64,000 bases of DNA, from positions 186,001 to 250,000 of the forward strand of contig CBDEUL010000010.1 in assembly GCA_965243265.1 (NCBI GenBank), read 5' to 3'. Below are positions 16,176 to 24,450 of the stretch, piece after piece. This stretch comes from Flavicella sp965243265 (GTDB taxonomy: Bacteria; Bacteroidota; Bacteroidia; Flavobacteriales; Flavobacteriaceae). Position numbers and translations under genes: made by a program. Position 1 is the stretch's first letter. Each line of letters opens with the position of its first letter. Below the pieces are notes generated by a model. That model ran no database searches. It was not told where the DNA came from and saw only the letters and a list, made by a program, of their open reading frames with translations.

Positions 16176-17044
16176 TGGCAAGAAAAAGAGAAGAAATAAA
16201 AAATGAGATAACAGACAGTTTTATAAAAAATGAAACTATAAAAAATCTATATGGATTAACACCAGAAAAAACATTTTTGGAAGAATTTTCATTGGTGAGT
16301 TTTGAAAACATATTGTTTGATATTGTTGCTTATGCAGTCTATGTTTTAGAGTTACTTTTTGACCAACATAACAAAGAAATGGACGAAAAGTTGAAAAACC
16401 AAAAAAGAGGAAGTCTGTCTTGGTATCGTTATATGGCGTTGCAGTTTCAAAGTGGCTTTAGTTTGGTTACTGATAGTGATGTTTATGATAATACGGATAA
16501 AACATTGGAAGAGATAAATGCCTCTAAAATTATTAAAAATGCAGCTGTTACAGAAGGAGATATTCCAGGGACTATTGTTGTAAAAATAGCAGGTGAAGGA
16601 GAAGATGATTTAGAACCTATTGATGGAGATTTAGTGTCTAGTGTAGAAGCGTATTTTGAAGAAATAAAGTTTGCAGGCAATAGGATTTCAATCATTAACT
16701 TTTTACCAGACCAACTTTTTTTAAAGTACGATATTTATATAGATCCTTTGATTTTAGAGTTAAACGGAACGAGTATTCGAGCGGGGGGAAAACCAGTAGA
16801 GCTAGCTATAGAAGAGTTTAAAAGAGAATTGCCTTTTGATGGAGAGTTGATTTTACAAGACTTAACAGATAAGTTACAAGCGGTAGAAGGCGTAAAAATA
16901 GCACATTTAACATTGGCTACTACTAGTTGGATAAACCCTTCTGTAGGAGGGTATGGAAAACCAGAAGCAATCGATGTGAAAACCATTCCCAAGAGTGGGT
17001 ATTTTGTAACCCCTAATTTCAACGGCATCAATTATGTGGTATAA
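16175..17044 (+). CDS. Baseplate J-like wedge protein
   Basis: The 289-residue protein shows the gpJ/gp47 layout: a helical N-terminus (FSLVSFENILFDIVAYAVYVLELLFDQHNKEMDEKLKNQKRGS), a middle domain with NAAVTEGDIPGTIVVKIAGEGEDDLEPIDGDLVSSVEAYFEEIKFAGNRISIINFLPDQLFLKYDIYIDPL, and a C-terminal segment. The phrase 'ADQ/PDQLFLKYDIYIDP' with an upstream G-x-R/I pattern is typical for J. It forms the baseplate wedges together with the next gene product. Confidence 0.75.
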   Translation: MARKREEIKNEITDSFIKNETIKNLYGLTPEKTFLEEFSLVSFENILFDIVAYAVYVLELLFDQHNKEMDEKLKNQKRGSLSWYRYMALQFQSGFSLVTDSDVYDNTDKTLEEINASKIIKNAAVTEGDIPGTIVVKIAGEGEDDLEPIDGDLVSSVEAYFEEIKFAGNRISIINFLPDQLFLKYDIYIDPLILELNGTSIRAGGKPVELAIEEFKRELPFDGELILQDLTDKLQAVEGVKIAHLTLATTSWINPSVGGYGKPEAIDVKTIPKSGYFVTPNFNGINYVV

Positions 17045-17519
17045 TATAAATTTTGAAAGGTTGGTGCTTTTGGTTACACCATCCTTTTTACAAAAAGGAG
17101 TTGTCAATGCTTACATAAGAGCAGTAATACAACCTATTAAAAAAGTGTATGATAACTGGAGTGTGTATAGAACAGAAAGGTTGGTCAATTTGGCACACAA
17201 TGGACAGGTATGTTATTTAAGAAAAATAGCAAATGATAAATTAGATTCTGTAGGAAGAGATATACGTATAACCAACGGAAATCAATACGAGAGAATATAT
17301 ATATTCACACCTATAGAAAAAAGACCTGTTTTTTTAGATACGACTTCAGAGAGAACCTCCGATACCCTTTTCTTACATAGTACAACCGATTATGTAGATA
17401 CAGGAGTGGACTTTATTGTGTCGGCACCCAGGCTTTTGGTAGAACAAAAATATGCTTTAGAGGCATTGATAAATGAATACAAACAAGATGTTAAACGCTA
17501 TAAAACAGTAGCTCAATGA
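17034..17519 (+). CDS. Tail protein I-like baseplate component
   Basis: This 161-residue protein overlaps baseplate J by 11 bases and is placed exactly where gpI/gp48 is found in Mu and P2. Features include a helical N-terminus with VNAYIRAVIQPIKKVYDNWSVYRTERLVNLAHNGQVCYLRKIANDKLD and a beta-rich middle. gpI connects wedges and fibres. No signature was recognised with certainty, so the call depends on order. Confidence 0.55.
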   Translation: MWYNINFERLVLLVTPSFLQKGVVNAYIRAVIQPIKKVYDNWSVYRTERLVNLAHNGQVCYLRKIANDKLDSVGRDIRITNGNQYERIYIFTPIEKRPVFLDTTSERTSDTLFLHSTTDYVDTGVDFIVSAPRLLVEQKYALEALINEYKQDVKRYKTVAQ

Positions 17520-18388
17520 ACAAATTTAATTTTAATCAATTAGGAGGTTTTCCTCTAGAAACAGAAACATTGGTAGAGCTTGAAAAAGCCTATACAATTT
17601 TTAATTCCTATGGTAAAGCTTTAGGAGAAAAAGTAATCATTAGTGGGTGCGAACTTTCAGATAATGGGAATAATGTGAGTGATGGTTATATTTATTTTAA
17701 CGGAGAAGTCTTCGAGTTTAAAGGAGGGCCTCCTTTGGCTAATATCATTGTAATAGAAGATTCACGTGCTGCAGAATTTAAAAATGGAGAATCTAATGAG
17801 GTATATCGTACCCGTTATGCGGCTTTTGGTAGTGGTGGTGATAGCGTTTCTTTTTCAGAGTTTAAAAGAATAGACCCTGTAGTTACTCTGATGACACGTT
17901 TGGATGAGTTAGAAAAAAAATCTGCTATTTTTCAACAGGGAGGAGGTATGGTTTTTTGGAATAAACCAGAAAATGAGATCCCTGACGGGTGGCAAGAGGT
18001 TATAGATTGGCGTGGACGTATGCCTGTAGGTGTAGATTTTAATCAAGATGAGTTTAATGATTACGGAAAACAATCTGGTGAAAAATACCATACATTATCT
18101 ATTAATGAAATGCCAAGTCATAGTCACGGAGTTACTGAAAGAGAGACTGGAAGTCATACACATAGTTTTGTAGATGGTCGAGGAGGTAATAGTACGAATT
18201 CGGTTACATCAGATGGAGGTAATTTCTCAGGACAAGATTATAGAAGAGAATGGGTGGAGGGTCATAATATTATAGGCTATAGTGGCGATCATAACCATTC
18301 GGTAAGTATCCATCATAATGGTAATGGGTGGGCTCATAATAACTTACCTCCTTACAGGACAGTTTTATTTATAGAATATGTTGGGTAA
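17516..18388 (+). CDS. Tail fibre / collar-domain receptor-binding protein
   Basis: This 290-residue protein has an N-terminal attachment part and, from about residue 135, a collar-type tip: GGGMVFWNKPENEIPDGWQEVIDWRGRMPVGVD, with later repeated His-x-His pairs (SHSH, SHTH, DHNHS). The pattern PxGW...RGRxPVG...P.HSH matches short tail fibres such as T4 gp12, where paired histidines bind metal along the trimer axis. It begins in a 4-base overlap with the I-like gene. It is the best candidate for target recognition. Confidence 0.8.
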   Translation: MNKFNFNQLGGFPLETETLVELEKAYTIFNSYGKALGEKVIISGCELSDNGNNVSDGYIYFNGEVFEFKGGPPLANIIVIEDSRAAEFKNGESNEVYRTRYAAFGSGGDSVSFSEFKRIDPVVTLMTRLDELEKKSAIFQQGGGMVFWNKPENEIPDGWQEVIDWRGRMPVGVDFNQDEFNDYGKQSGEKYHTLSINEMPSHSHGVTERETGSHTHSFVDGRGGNSTNSVTSDGGNFSGQDYRREWVEGHNIIGYSGDHNHSVSIHHNGNGWAHNNLPPYRTVLFIEYVG

Positions 18389-18413
18389 TATAAACAAATA
18401 GAAGAAAAATAAG

Positions 18414-19439
18414 ATGGCAACATTACAAACAATTATAAACTGGTTTAAAACCGGAAATAAGCCAACAGAAGCACAGTTTACAGAAGCATGGTCTTCTTTT
18501 AGGCATAAAGAAGATACAATTTCTAGTTCAGATATAGAAGGGCTATCAAATTTGATGGCTTCAAAAGCAGAAAGAGCAGCACTTCAGTTACATATAGAAG
18601 ATGAGGAACTCCATGGAGGAGGTTCTGAAGTTGTAGCAGAAGACATCTCTGTAATTTTAGAGGCGGGAGAAAATGCAGGACATTTTGTAAGTGGAGATAC
18701 CTTTTCCATAACAGAAGGTATGACACTCAATGATTTTGCAAAAAAAATGTTGCAAAAATTAGTACCTGCAGTTTTTAATTTACCACAGGCAAACTTAGAA
18801 GGAAATCTTATGCCAAGTAATGATAAAGAGGTAGGAGAAAGCTTAACTATAGATTTTACAGCAAGTTTAAGTCAAAATGATGGAGGACCAGCAACTTCGT
18901 ATGTCATTACAAAAGATGGGGTAGAAATTTCTAACACAGCAACGGTAACAGATACAATTGTTTTAACTACAGAAAATGTAAGTTATCAAGCAACTATTGG
19001 TTATGAAGCAGGAACAGGAACCAAACCCAATTCATTAGGAGAAGAAGAACCTAATACCATTACAGCAGGGTTAGATAATTCAAATACGTTGAGTTATAGA
19101 GGGTATAGAGCGGTGTTTTATGGAGCAACAGCAACAAAACTTACTGGAGCAACAGATATTAGAGCTTTAAATAAACGTTTAGAAAATAGTAGAAATACGT
19201 TTACACTAAGTACAGGTACAACACATAAAATATTTCAATTCTGGTTGCCAACAGGGAAGAACTTGGTGAGTGTTGTTGATTTAGATGCGTTGAATGCTGA
19301 CATAACTTCTAGTTACGGTACTGAATCACTAGATGTGAACGATGCGGGAGGAAACCCAATAAGCGGAACGTTGTATACATTAACAGGTGATGTGCCTTAT
19401 GGTACAAGTCACCGTCACGAAATAACAATAGGATCATAA
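18414..19439 (+). CDS. Tail fibre-like structural protein
   Basis: This 341-residue protein starts with MATLQTIINWFKTGNKPTEAQFTEAWSSFRHKEDTIS, a motif common at the N-terminus of Bacteroidota phage fibre proteins. A coiled segment and then immunoglobulin-like beta stretches follow (AGTGTKPNSLGEEEPNTI; SYRGYRAVFYGA). The C-terminal part ends GTSHRHEITIGS. It probably forms part of the fibre assembly. No enzymatic domain is seen. Confidence 0.65.
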   Translation: MATLQTIINWFKTGNKPTEAQFTEAWSSFRHKEDTISSSDIEGLSNLMASKAERAALQLHIEDEELHGGGSEVVAEDISVILEAGENAGHFVSGDTFSITEGMTLNDFAKKMLQKLVPAVFNLPQANLEGNLMPSNDKEVGESLTIDFTASLSQNDGGPATSYVITKDGVEISNTATVTDTIVLTTENVSYQATIGYEAGTGTKPNSLGEEEPNTITAGLDNSNTLSYRGYRAVFYGATATKLTGATDIRALNKRLENSRNTFTLSTGTTHKIFQFWLPTGKNLVSVVDLDALNADITSSYGTESLDVNDAGGNPISGTLYTLTGDVPYGTSHRHEITIGS

Positions 19440-19440
19440 T

Positions 19441-20250
19441 ATGGCATTTAATTTAGAAATAGACGGAAAATTAAAAAGTACCACCAAAGGAAATGCAGAT
19501 TGGTACTATGGAGGAGGAAACGAAGCATGGGTTGATGAAGTAGCGGCAAAGCAAGGGGTTCCACAAGCTGTTAGAGAAGGGAAAACAATAGGAATCCTTA
19601 TGGCAGGAGAGGTAGTGGAGTATATCTGGCATCCAAACGATACAACAGATGAAGGACTGGTTTTAAAAACAAGTGCTTCCCAAAGCATTCCCGAACCAAC
19701 AACAGATGGTAATTGGTTGCGAAAAAAAGCAGGCAATGTTTATAGCTGGGTGCAAGAAACAATTGTGACACCTTTTTCAGGAGCTTATGAAGAGTTAACA
19801 GGTAAACCAACTTTAGGGTCAGCAGCAGCAACCAATGCCTCTGATTACGCAACTGCAGCACAGGGTGAAAAGGCAGATACGGCTATTCAGGCAGTTGATT
19901 TACATGCGGTGGCAACTACAGGAGAGTATAACGATTTAACGGGTAAACCTTCTTTTGATGCTGTTATAGATCTTTCTGAAGATAAAGAATTAAAACCAGC
20001 TCAGAATAAGAAGACACTTTATTTGAGTGAAAATAATTTAACTGTAACCATATCGGCAACGCAATCTTATGCAAGCAGCTATGTGTTTAATTTAACCGTA
20101 AAACACGGGTATACAGGTACATTCGTTATAGCATCAGGTGTAGCTTTGGAAGATGGAACATCTGCGGGACTAACAGTTGAGTTGACAGACAAAGCAATGA
20201 TACATGTGTTTAAAAACGCCGCAGGAGAATTTTGTGTAAGAGGAAATTAG
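19441..20250 (+). CDS. Tail fibre protein with collagen-free repeat linker
   Basis: This 269-residue protein begins 1 bp after the previous gene. Residues 115-175 carry the typical phage fibre repeat pair YEELTGKPTLGSAAATNASDY and YNDLTGKPSFDAV. The N-terminal region (WYYGGGNEAWVDEVAAKQGVP) and the C-terminal 90 residues look beta-rich. Such repeats form triple beta-helix shafts. It is a further candidate for host-range determination. Confidence 0.65.
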   Translation: MAFNLEIDGKLKSTTKGNADWYYGGGNEAWVDEVAAKQGVPQAVREGKTIGILMAGEVVEYIWHPNDTTDEGLVLKTSASQSIPEPTTDGNWLRKKAGNVYSWVQETIVTPFSGAYEELTGKPTLGSAAATNASDYATAAQGEKADTAIQAVDLHAVATTGEYNDLTGKPSFDAVIDLSEDKELKPAQNKKTLYLSENNLTVTISATQSYASSYVFNLTVKHGYTGTFVIASGVALEDGTSAGLTVELTDKAMIHVFKNAAGEFCVRGN

Positions 20251-20257
20251 AAGAATT

Positions 20258-20959
20258 ATGATGTTAGCAAGTAAATTCGTTTATGGTTCTAAACAAGAGA
20301 AGGTTGTGACCTTACAATCTACGGATGTTGTTTACAATGACGGCTGGATTTTGTCAAATTTGCCAACCTCTCTTGTGGAAGATGGTCCTGTTTGGAAATC
20401 GGAAGTGATATTAAAAGAAATTCCTGAAAATCAAGATTTTATTTTTCATTTTATTTTAGAAGACAACCAGAGGTACTCTTCTATAAACATTTATGCAGAT
20501 ACTGACTTTGTTGGAACAGGAATTACAGTAGGGGCAGGAGGAAAATACAGAAATTTGTCGTGGCAGTTGGATGAAAATAGCGATACAGGAGATTTACAGC
20601 AAATAGTTTACGGTGTGGCAAATGAAACTTCTCAACACTTTGAATATGCTACACAAACTTATTTATCTACTGTATTTCCCTACAAACAAAGACTTTATGT
20701 CGAGAGAAAGAACGGTGTTATATATCATGGATTTATAGGTGAACTGACTAATACAGGCGAAAAATTTGAAGTAGACTTCTTTTCGACTGAACCTCAGACT
20801 TCTGACACAAGAGTGCCTATAAATTACACAGGATCTTTGTACATAGGAACATCAGAAGAAGATTCGATAGGAAGCATTGCAAGTAATTATGTAACAAGTT
20901 TAGGGGGTGTTCCGTCAGCCCCTTCTAAAAGAACAGATTTAACATTAATATATAAATAA
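20258..20959 (+). CDS. Hypothetical structural protein in fibre module
   Basis: This 233-residue protein appears all-beta, with strand-rich, aromatic segments (VYNDGWILSNLPTSLVEDG; SSINIYADTDFVG; PYKQRLYVERKNGVIYHGFIGEL). No domain is recognised. The position after two fibre proteins suggests a particle component or fibre partner. Confidence 0.6.
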   Translation: MMLASKFVYGSKQEKVVTLQSTDVVYNDGWILSNLPTSLVEDGPVWKSEVILKEIPENQDFIFHFILEDNQRYSSINIYADTDFVGTGITVGAGGKYRNLSWQLDENSDTGDLQQIVYGVANETSQHFEYATQTYLSTVFPYKQRLYVERKNGVIYHGFIGELTNTGEKFEVDFFSTEPQTSDTRVPINYTGSLYIGTSEEDSIGSIASNYVTSLGGVPSAPSKRTDLTLIYK

Positions 20960-21391
20960 ATGGCAAAAATATATACAACTGTAAAAGCCAATTGGCAAAC
21001 AAACTTAGAGTTACTCTATCGTAAAAGACAATTTAACAGCGATTATTTAGCAATTTCATCAACCCCAAGGTTAAGTACTTGGAAATCAGGAATGCCTTTG
21101 TATTCCGATGTTCAGGTCTTTCGAGTGGTTGTGAATGAAGAAGGTGTAAAAAGCGAATACCCAACCCCTATAAAATGGGTTCATAAAATACATGAAGCCG
21201 TAGCTTTGGTGTACGCAGACTTAGAACTTGGTAATACAGAATCTGCCAATGCAACAGCACTTTTAAACAACATACAAACAACCAATTTAATAGATGGCAA
21301 AACCATTTTTGAATTACTTCCAGAGCAATGGGTGAGTGAAGAGACGTTTATAAATAATGTATTACCAAATATTCCTTCTCAAATAGTTTAG
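20960..21391 (+). CDS. Hypothetical fibre-module protein or chaperone
   Basis: This 143-residue protein starts right behind the preceding stop codon. Residues 20-60 include YRKRQFNSDYLAISSTPRLSTWKSGMPLYSD; the C-terminal half is helical. Small proteins at this place are often fibre assembly chaperones, but nothing in the sequence confirms this. Confidence 0.55.
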   Translation: MAKIYTTVKANWQTNLELLYRKRQFNSDYLAISSTPRLSTWKSGMPLYSDVQVFRVVVNEEGVKSEYPTPIKWVHKIHEAVALVYADLELGNTESANATALLNNIQTTNLIDGKTIFELLPEQWVSEETFINNVLPNIPSQIV

Positions 21392-21392
21392 G

Positions 21393-21890
21393 ATGAAAAA
21401 AGATTTAGAGAAGTTCAGAGTAGGAATGATTTATTTTCTAATGGCAATACCTGTGTTATTGCCATTAGTTTTTGGAGAGTTGCGTACAAGTATAAGTGCG
21501 TTTGCAGAGGCAAGTAATCCTAACGTGTTGCCTATACTTTTAACAGCTACAGCAATGGCATATTTTATAGATGCTGTTTTGTCTGAAAGAAGGTATAATT
21601 TGCTTTTAGCAGTTTCTCTAATTTTTGTGGCTTTGTTTACGCATACAGAAGCTCCTGTGTTGCATTATGTTGCTGCGGGGTTGTATTTTATCGGTAATTC
21701 TTTTTTTGCAATAAAATATACCACAAGTTCACAACGAGGGTTGATGGTGCTAATGTTTGGAGTTCCTTGTGTGTTTTTATTGGTGTCTAAATCGCTGGTT
21801 TTTACCTATGCTTTTTATTTGGCAGAAAGTATTTTGGTTTGGTCTAGTGGAGCGTTGATGTTGGGAGAAGTGCGAGGTTGGTTTAAGTAG
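21393..21890 (+). CDS. Polytopic membrane protein of the lysis module
   Basis: This 165-residue protein has about six hydrophobic segments (for example GMIYFLMAIPVLLPLVFG, VLPILLTATAMAYFIDAV, LLLAVSLIFVALF, VLMFGVPCVFLLVS) and a basic N-terminus. It stands between the fibre genes and the holin. No family is recognised. A role as a second lysis-related membrane protein or in immunity is possible. Confidence 0.6.
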   Translation: MKKDLEKFRVGMIYFLMAIPVLLPLVFGELRTSISAFAEASNPNVLPILLTATAMAYFIDAVLSERRYNLLLAVSLIFVALFTHTEAPVLHYVAAGLYFIGNSFFAIKYTTSSQRGLMVLMFGVPCVFLLVSKSLVFTYAFYLAESILVWSSGALMLGEVRGWFK

Positions 21891-21894
21891 AGAA

Positions 21895-22323
21895 ATGACA
21901 GATTTAAAAACATTAATATATACAGCTATAGTAACTGCTTCATTGGCTTTTCCCGTTTTTGGATTAATTGTGTTGACATCCTGCATCACGTTAGTAGATA
22001 TTATTATGGGGGTTGTGGTAGTTAAGAAATTGAAAGAAGAGCTGTTTGATTGGGATCGTTTTTTTGATGGTTTTTTCAAAATGTTTATCTACGCTTTTCT
22101 TATATCCATAGCTTATTTGATAAGTAAGTATGTAGTAGAAGGAACATTGTTTGATGTAAAATTGTTAATACCTAAGATACTAGCCGTTTTTTTTGTGATA
22201 AGTGAAGCTAGGAGTATAGATAAAAAGAATGTACGTTTGGGTAAAAAACCTACGTTAGAAGCGGTAAGAGATGTGATAAAAGCGGTAAAGGAATTTAGAA
22301 AAGAGTTTAATTCGATACTATGA
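21895..22323 (+). CDS. Phage holin family protein
   Basis: This 142-residue protein has three hydrophobic segments with the order expected for phage holin family 4: an N-terminal helix (TAIVTASLAFPVFGLIVLTS), a short loop with the motif DIIMGVVVVKKLKEELFDWDRFFDGFFKMFIYAFLISIAYLISKYV, and a C-terminal charged tail with LGKKPTLEAVRDVIKAVKEFRKEF. It ends in a 4-base overlap with the endolysin gene, which fits a holin-endolysin pair. Confidence 0.75.
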   Translation: MTDLKTLIYTAIVTASLAFPVFGLIVLTSCITLVDIIMGVVVVKKLKEELFDWDRFFDGFFKMFIYAFLISIAYLISKYVVEGTLFDVKLLIPKILAVFFVISEARSIDKKNVRLGKKPTLEAVRDVIKAVKEFRKEFNSIL

Positions 22324-22703
22324 AATTAACAGCAAATTTTAGTAAAAAAGAGTTTGAAAGCAAAGACGGTTCAAAAATGTCAGAAGAAGTATTTGTCAAC
22401 ATTCGAGAGCTAGCGGAAAATTTACAGGTTTTAAGACGGTATTTAAGAAAACCTATAAGGGTAACAAATGCGTACAGATCTTTAGAACACAATAGAAAAA
22501 TAGGGAGTAAAGATACCTCTCAGCATGTAAAAGGAAAAGCTGCTGATATCCAAGTAAGAGGTATGTGTCCATCGGTAGTAGCTCAGACTATTCGACTTTT
22601 AATAAAGATGGGTAAAATGAGAGAAGGAGGTGTAGGAGTGTATCAAAGTTTTGTCCATTATGATATCCGAGGAACCGTTGCTCGTTGGGGAAAATTAGTT
22701 TAA
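22320..22703 (+). CDS. Peptidase M15 family endolysin
   Basis: This 127-residue protein is an M15-type D,D- or L,D-peptidase. The zinc ligands are seen as His69 and Asp76 in SQHVKGKAADIQV and His113 in VHYDIRG. The N-terminal part (NFSKKEFES, then VTNAYRSLEHNRKIGS) is typical for the family of phage lysins. It cuts the peptide cross-bridges of murein to release the particles. It is coupled to the holin by a 4-base overlap and closes the island. Confidence 0.85.
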   Translation: MKLTANFSKKEFESKDGSKMSEEVFVNIRELAENLQVLRRYLRKPIRVTNAYRSLEHNRKIGSKDTSQHVKGKAADIQVRGMCPSVVAQTIRLLIKMGKMREGGVGVYQSFVHYDIRGTVARWGKLV

Positions 22704-22797
22704 TGTTTTAGTGAGAGCAGAGATTTATAGTTTGTGGGCAGCTTATAAAAGATGGAGATGTAAGAAACAACGTTTAGAAAATATGTAAAATGTAAAA

Positions 22798-22824
22798 AAG
22801 GTAGTAATTTTTGATTACTACCTT
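22798..22824 (-). terminator. Terminator after rlmD (and right edge of the tail island)
   Basis: An 11-bp perfect stem, AAGGTAGTAAT with ATTACTACCTT, closes a TTTTG loop. On the minus strand it is followed by a T run, so it ends the rlmD transcript; it may also stop the convergent tail operon. Confidence 0.75.
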
Positions 22825-22865
22825 CAATTTATGGTTTTTTTCCGATTTTTTTCGTAGCTGTATTT

Positions 22866-24293
22866 TTACAATACCTCTGTAGCTTCCTTTAATTCTAACA
22901 AAACAACGTTTTCAACGTGGTGTGTTTGAGGGAACATGTCTACGGCTTGTGTGTTTATAACCTTGTAAGTGTCTTTCATTAAAGCTAAGTCTCTAGCTTG
23001 TGTAGCGGAATTACAACTTACATAAACAACTCTTTTTGGAGATATGTTTAAGATTTGTTCCACAACTTTTTTATGCATTCCGTCTCTAGGTGGGTCTGTA
23101 ATAATAACGTCAGGTCTTCCGTGTTTGTCAATGAATTCGGAAGTGAATACATCTTTCATGTCTCCTACATAAAATTCAGCATTTGTTATATTGTTGTATT
23201 CTGCATTTTTTTTAGCGTCTTCAATAGCTTCAGGAACAGACTCTACACCAATTACTTTTTTTGCATTTTTTGAAACAAATTGAGCAATGGTTCCTGTACC
23301 TGTATACAAATCGTATACCAGTTCTTCTCCTGTAAGTCCCGCTAAATTACGAGTAACTTTGTATAGTTCGTAAGCTTGTTTGGAATTGGTTTGGTAAAAA
23401 GATTTGGCGTTTATTTTAAAACGTAAACCTTCCATTTCTTCAAAAATATGATCACGCCCGTGGAAAAGTTCTATTTTTTGATCGTAAATGGTATCGTTTG
23501 CTTTTCCGTTGATAATGTACTGTAGCGAGGTTATTTCAGGAAATTTTTCCAAAATAAAATTCAATAGAAGTTCTCTTTTTTCTTTGTGTTCTTTGTAGAA
23601 TTGAATAACAAGCATTATTTCTCCTGTAGAAACAATACGTAGCATTAAGGTTCTTAAAAGTCCATCTTGAGCTCTAGGGTCAAAGAATTCAATGTTGTTT
23701 TCAATAGCAAACTCTTTGATGCTATTACGAATATCGTTAGAAGGATTTTCTTGTAAGTAACATTTTTCAACGTCTAGAATTTTGTCCCACATTCCAGAAA
23801 TGTGAAATCCCAATGCGTTTTTACTGTCTATTTCTTCTTTAGAATTTATTTCTTCATAGGTTAACCAGCGATTGCTAGAAAAAGAAAATTCCATTTTATT
23901 TCTGTAAAAATATTGTTCTTCACATCCTAAAATAGGGGTTACTTCGGGTAGTTCAATATGCCCAATTCTTTGTAGGTTATTGGTAACTTCCTTTTCTTTA
24001 TAAAAAAGTTGATCTTCATATTTCATGTGTTGCCATTTACAGCCCCCACAGTGTTCAAAGTGTGTGCATTTTGGTTCTGCTCTTTTGTCTGAATATTTGT
24101 GAAATTTAGTAGCTGTACCTTCGAAATAAGCTTTTCTCTTTCTGCCTGTTTGAATGTCTACGATATCGCCAGGAATGGCATTTGTTAAAAATATAACACG
24201 TCCGTCAGGTGCTTTGGCTACTGATTTTCCTCTAGCTCCTGCGTCTACAACTTCTATATTTTCAAAAATGTAATTTTTCTTTTTTCTACCCAT
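22866..24293 (-). CDS. rlmD: 23S rRNA (uracil-C5)-methyltransferase RlmD
   Basis: The 475-residue protein has an N-terminal TRAM domain (about residues 5-65), an Fe-S cluster site with Cys76, Cys82 and Cys85 in CTHFEHCGGC, and a SAM-dependent methyltransferase domain with VYDLYTGTGTIAQFV, ITDPPRDGMHKK and the catalytic cysteine in VVYVSCNSATQARDL. It methylates one uracil in 23S rRNA (U1939 in E. coli numbering). RlmCD, which lacks one of these splits, is the alternative name. The start at 24293 is only 4 bases behind a TATCTTTG -7 element, pointing to a leaderless message. Confidence 0.9.
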   Translation of the reverse strand: MGRKKKNYIFENIEVVDAGARGKSVAKAPDGRVIFLTNAIPGDIVDIQTGRKRKAYFEGTATKFHKYSDKRAEPKCTHFEHCGGCKWQHMKYEDQLFYKEKEVTNNLQRIGHIELPEVTPILGCEEQYFYRNKMEFSFSSNRWLTYEEINSKEEIDSKNALGFHISGMWDKILDVEKCYLQENPSNDIRNSIKEFAIENNIEFFDPRAQDGLLRTLMLRIVSTGEIMLVIQFYKEHKEKRELLLNFILEKFPEITSLQYIINGKANDTIYDQKIELFHGRDHIFEEMEGLRFKINAKSFYQTNSKQAYELYKVTRNLAGLTGEELVYDLYTGTGTIAQFVSKNAKKVIGVESVPEAIEDAKKNAEYNNITNAEFYVGDMKDVFTSEFIDKHGRPDVIITDPPRDGMHKKVVEQILNISPKRVVYVSCNSATQARDLALMKDTYKVINTQAVDMFPQTHHVENVVLLELKEATEVL

Positions 24294-24297
24294 GTTG

Positions 24298-24305
24298 CAA
24301 AGATA
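24298..24305 (-). promoter_or_regulatory. -7 element 4 bases before rlmD
   Basis: TATCTTTG on the minus strand matches TAnnTTTG exactly. Only CAAC lies between it and the rlmD ATG, so the transcription start would fall at or next to the start codon. Confidence 0.6.
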
Positions 24306-24375
24306 CTTTTTTAAAAGAAAATATAAAGGTAAAATATAGGGGCTTTCTGTGGTTTTATTTTAAGGTCTTTAAATA

Positions 24376-24411
24376 AAAAGCCTATCTATTTGTACAAATA
24401 GATAGGCTTTT
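24376..24411. terminator. Bidirectional terminator downstream of the DEAD-box helicase
   Basis: AAAAGCCTATCTATTTG is mirrored perfectly by CAAATAGATAGGCTTTT around GTAC, with A/T runs at both outer ends. It ends the helicase transcript on the minus strand. Confidence 0.85.
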
Positions 24412-24450
24412 TGAGTATAGCTAATTCACATTAAGGTGAATGTAGTTTTT

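Noticed and set aside
3224..22703. The tail island as an extracellular contractile injection system or type VI secretion subtype iii.
   Set aside because: No AAA+ ATPase, no toxin cargo with leader, and no TssB/C-type paired sheath genes; the presence of holins and an endolysin fits lytic release instead.
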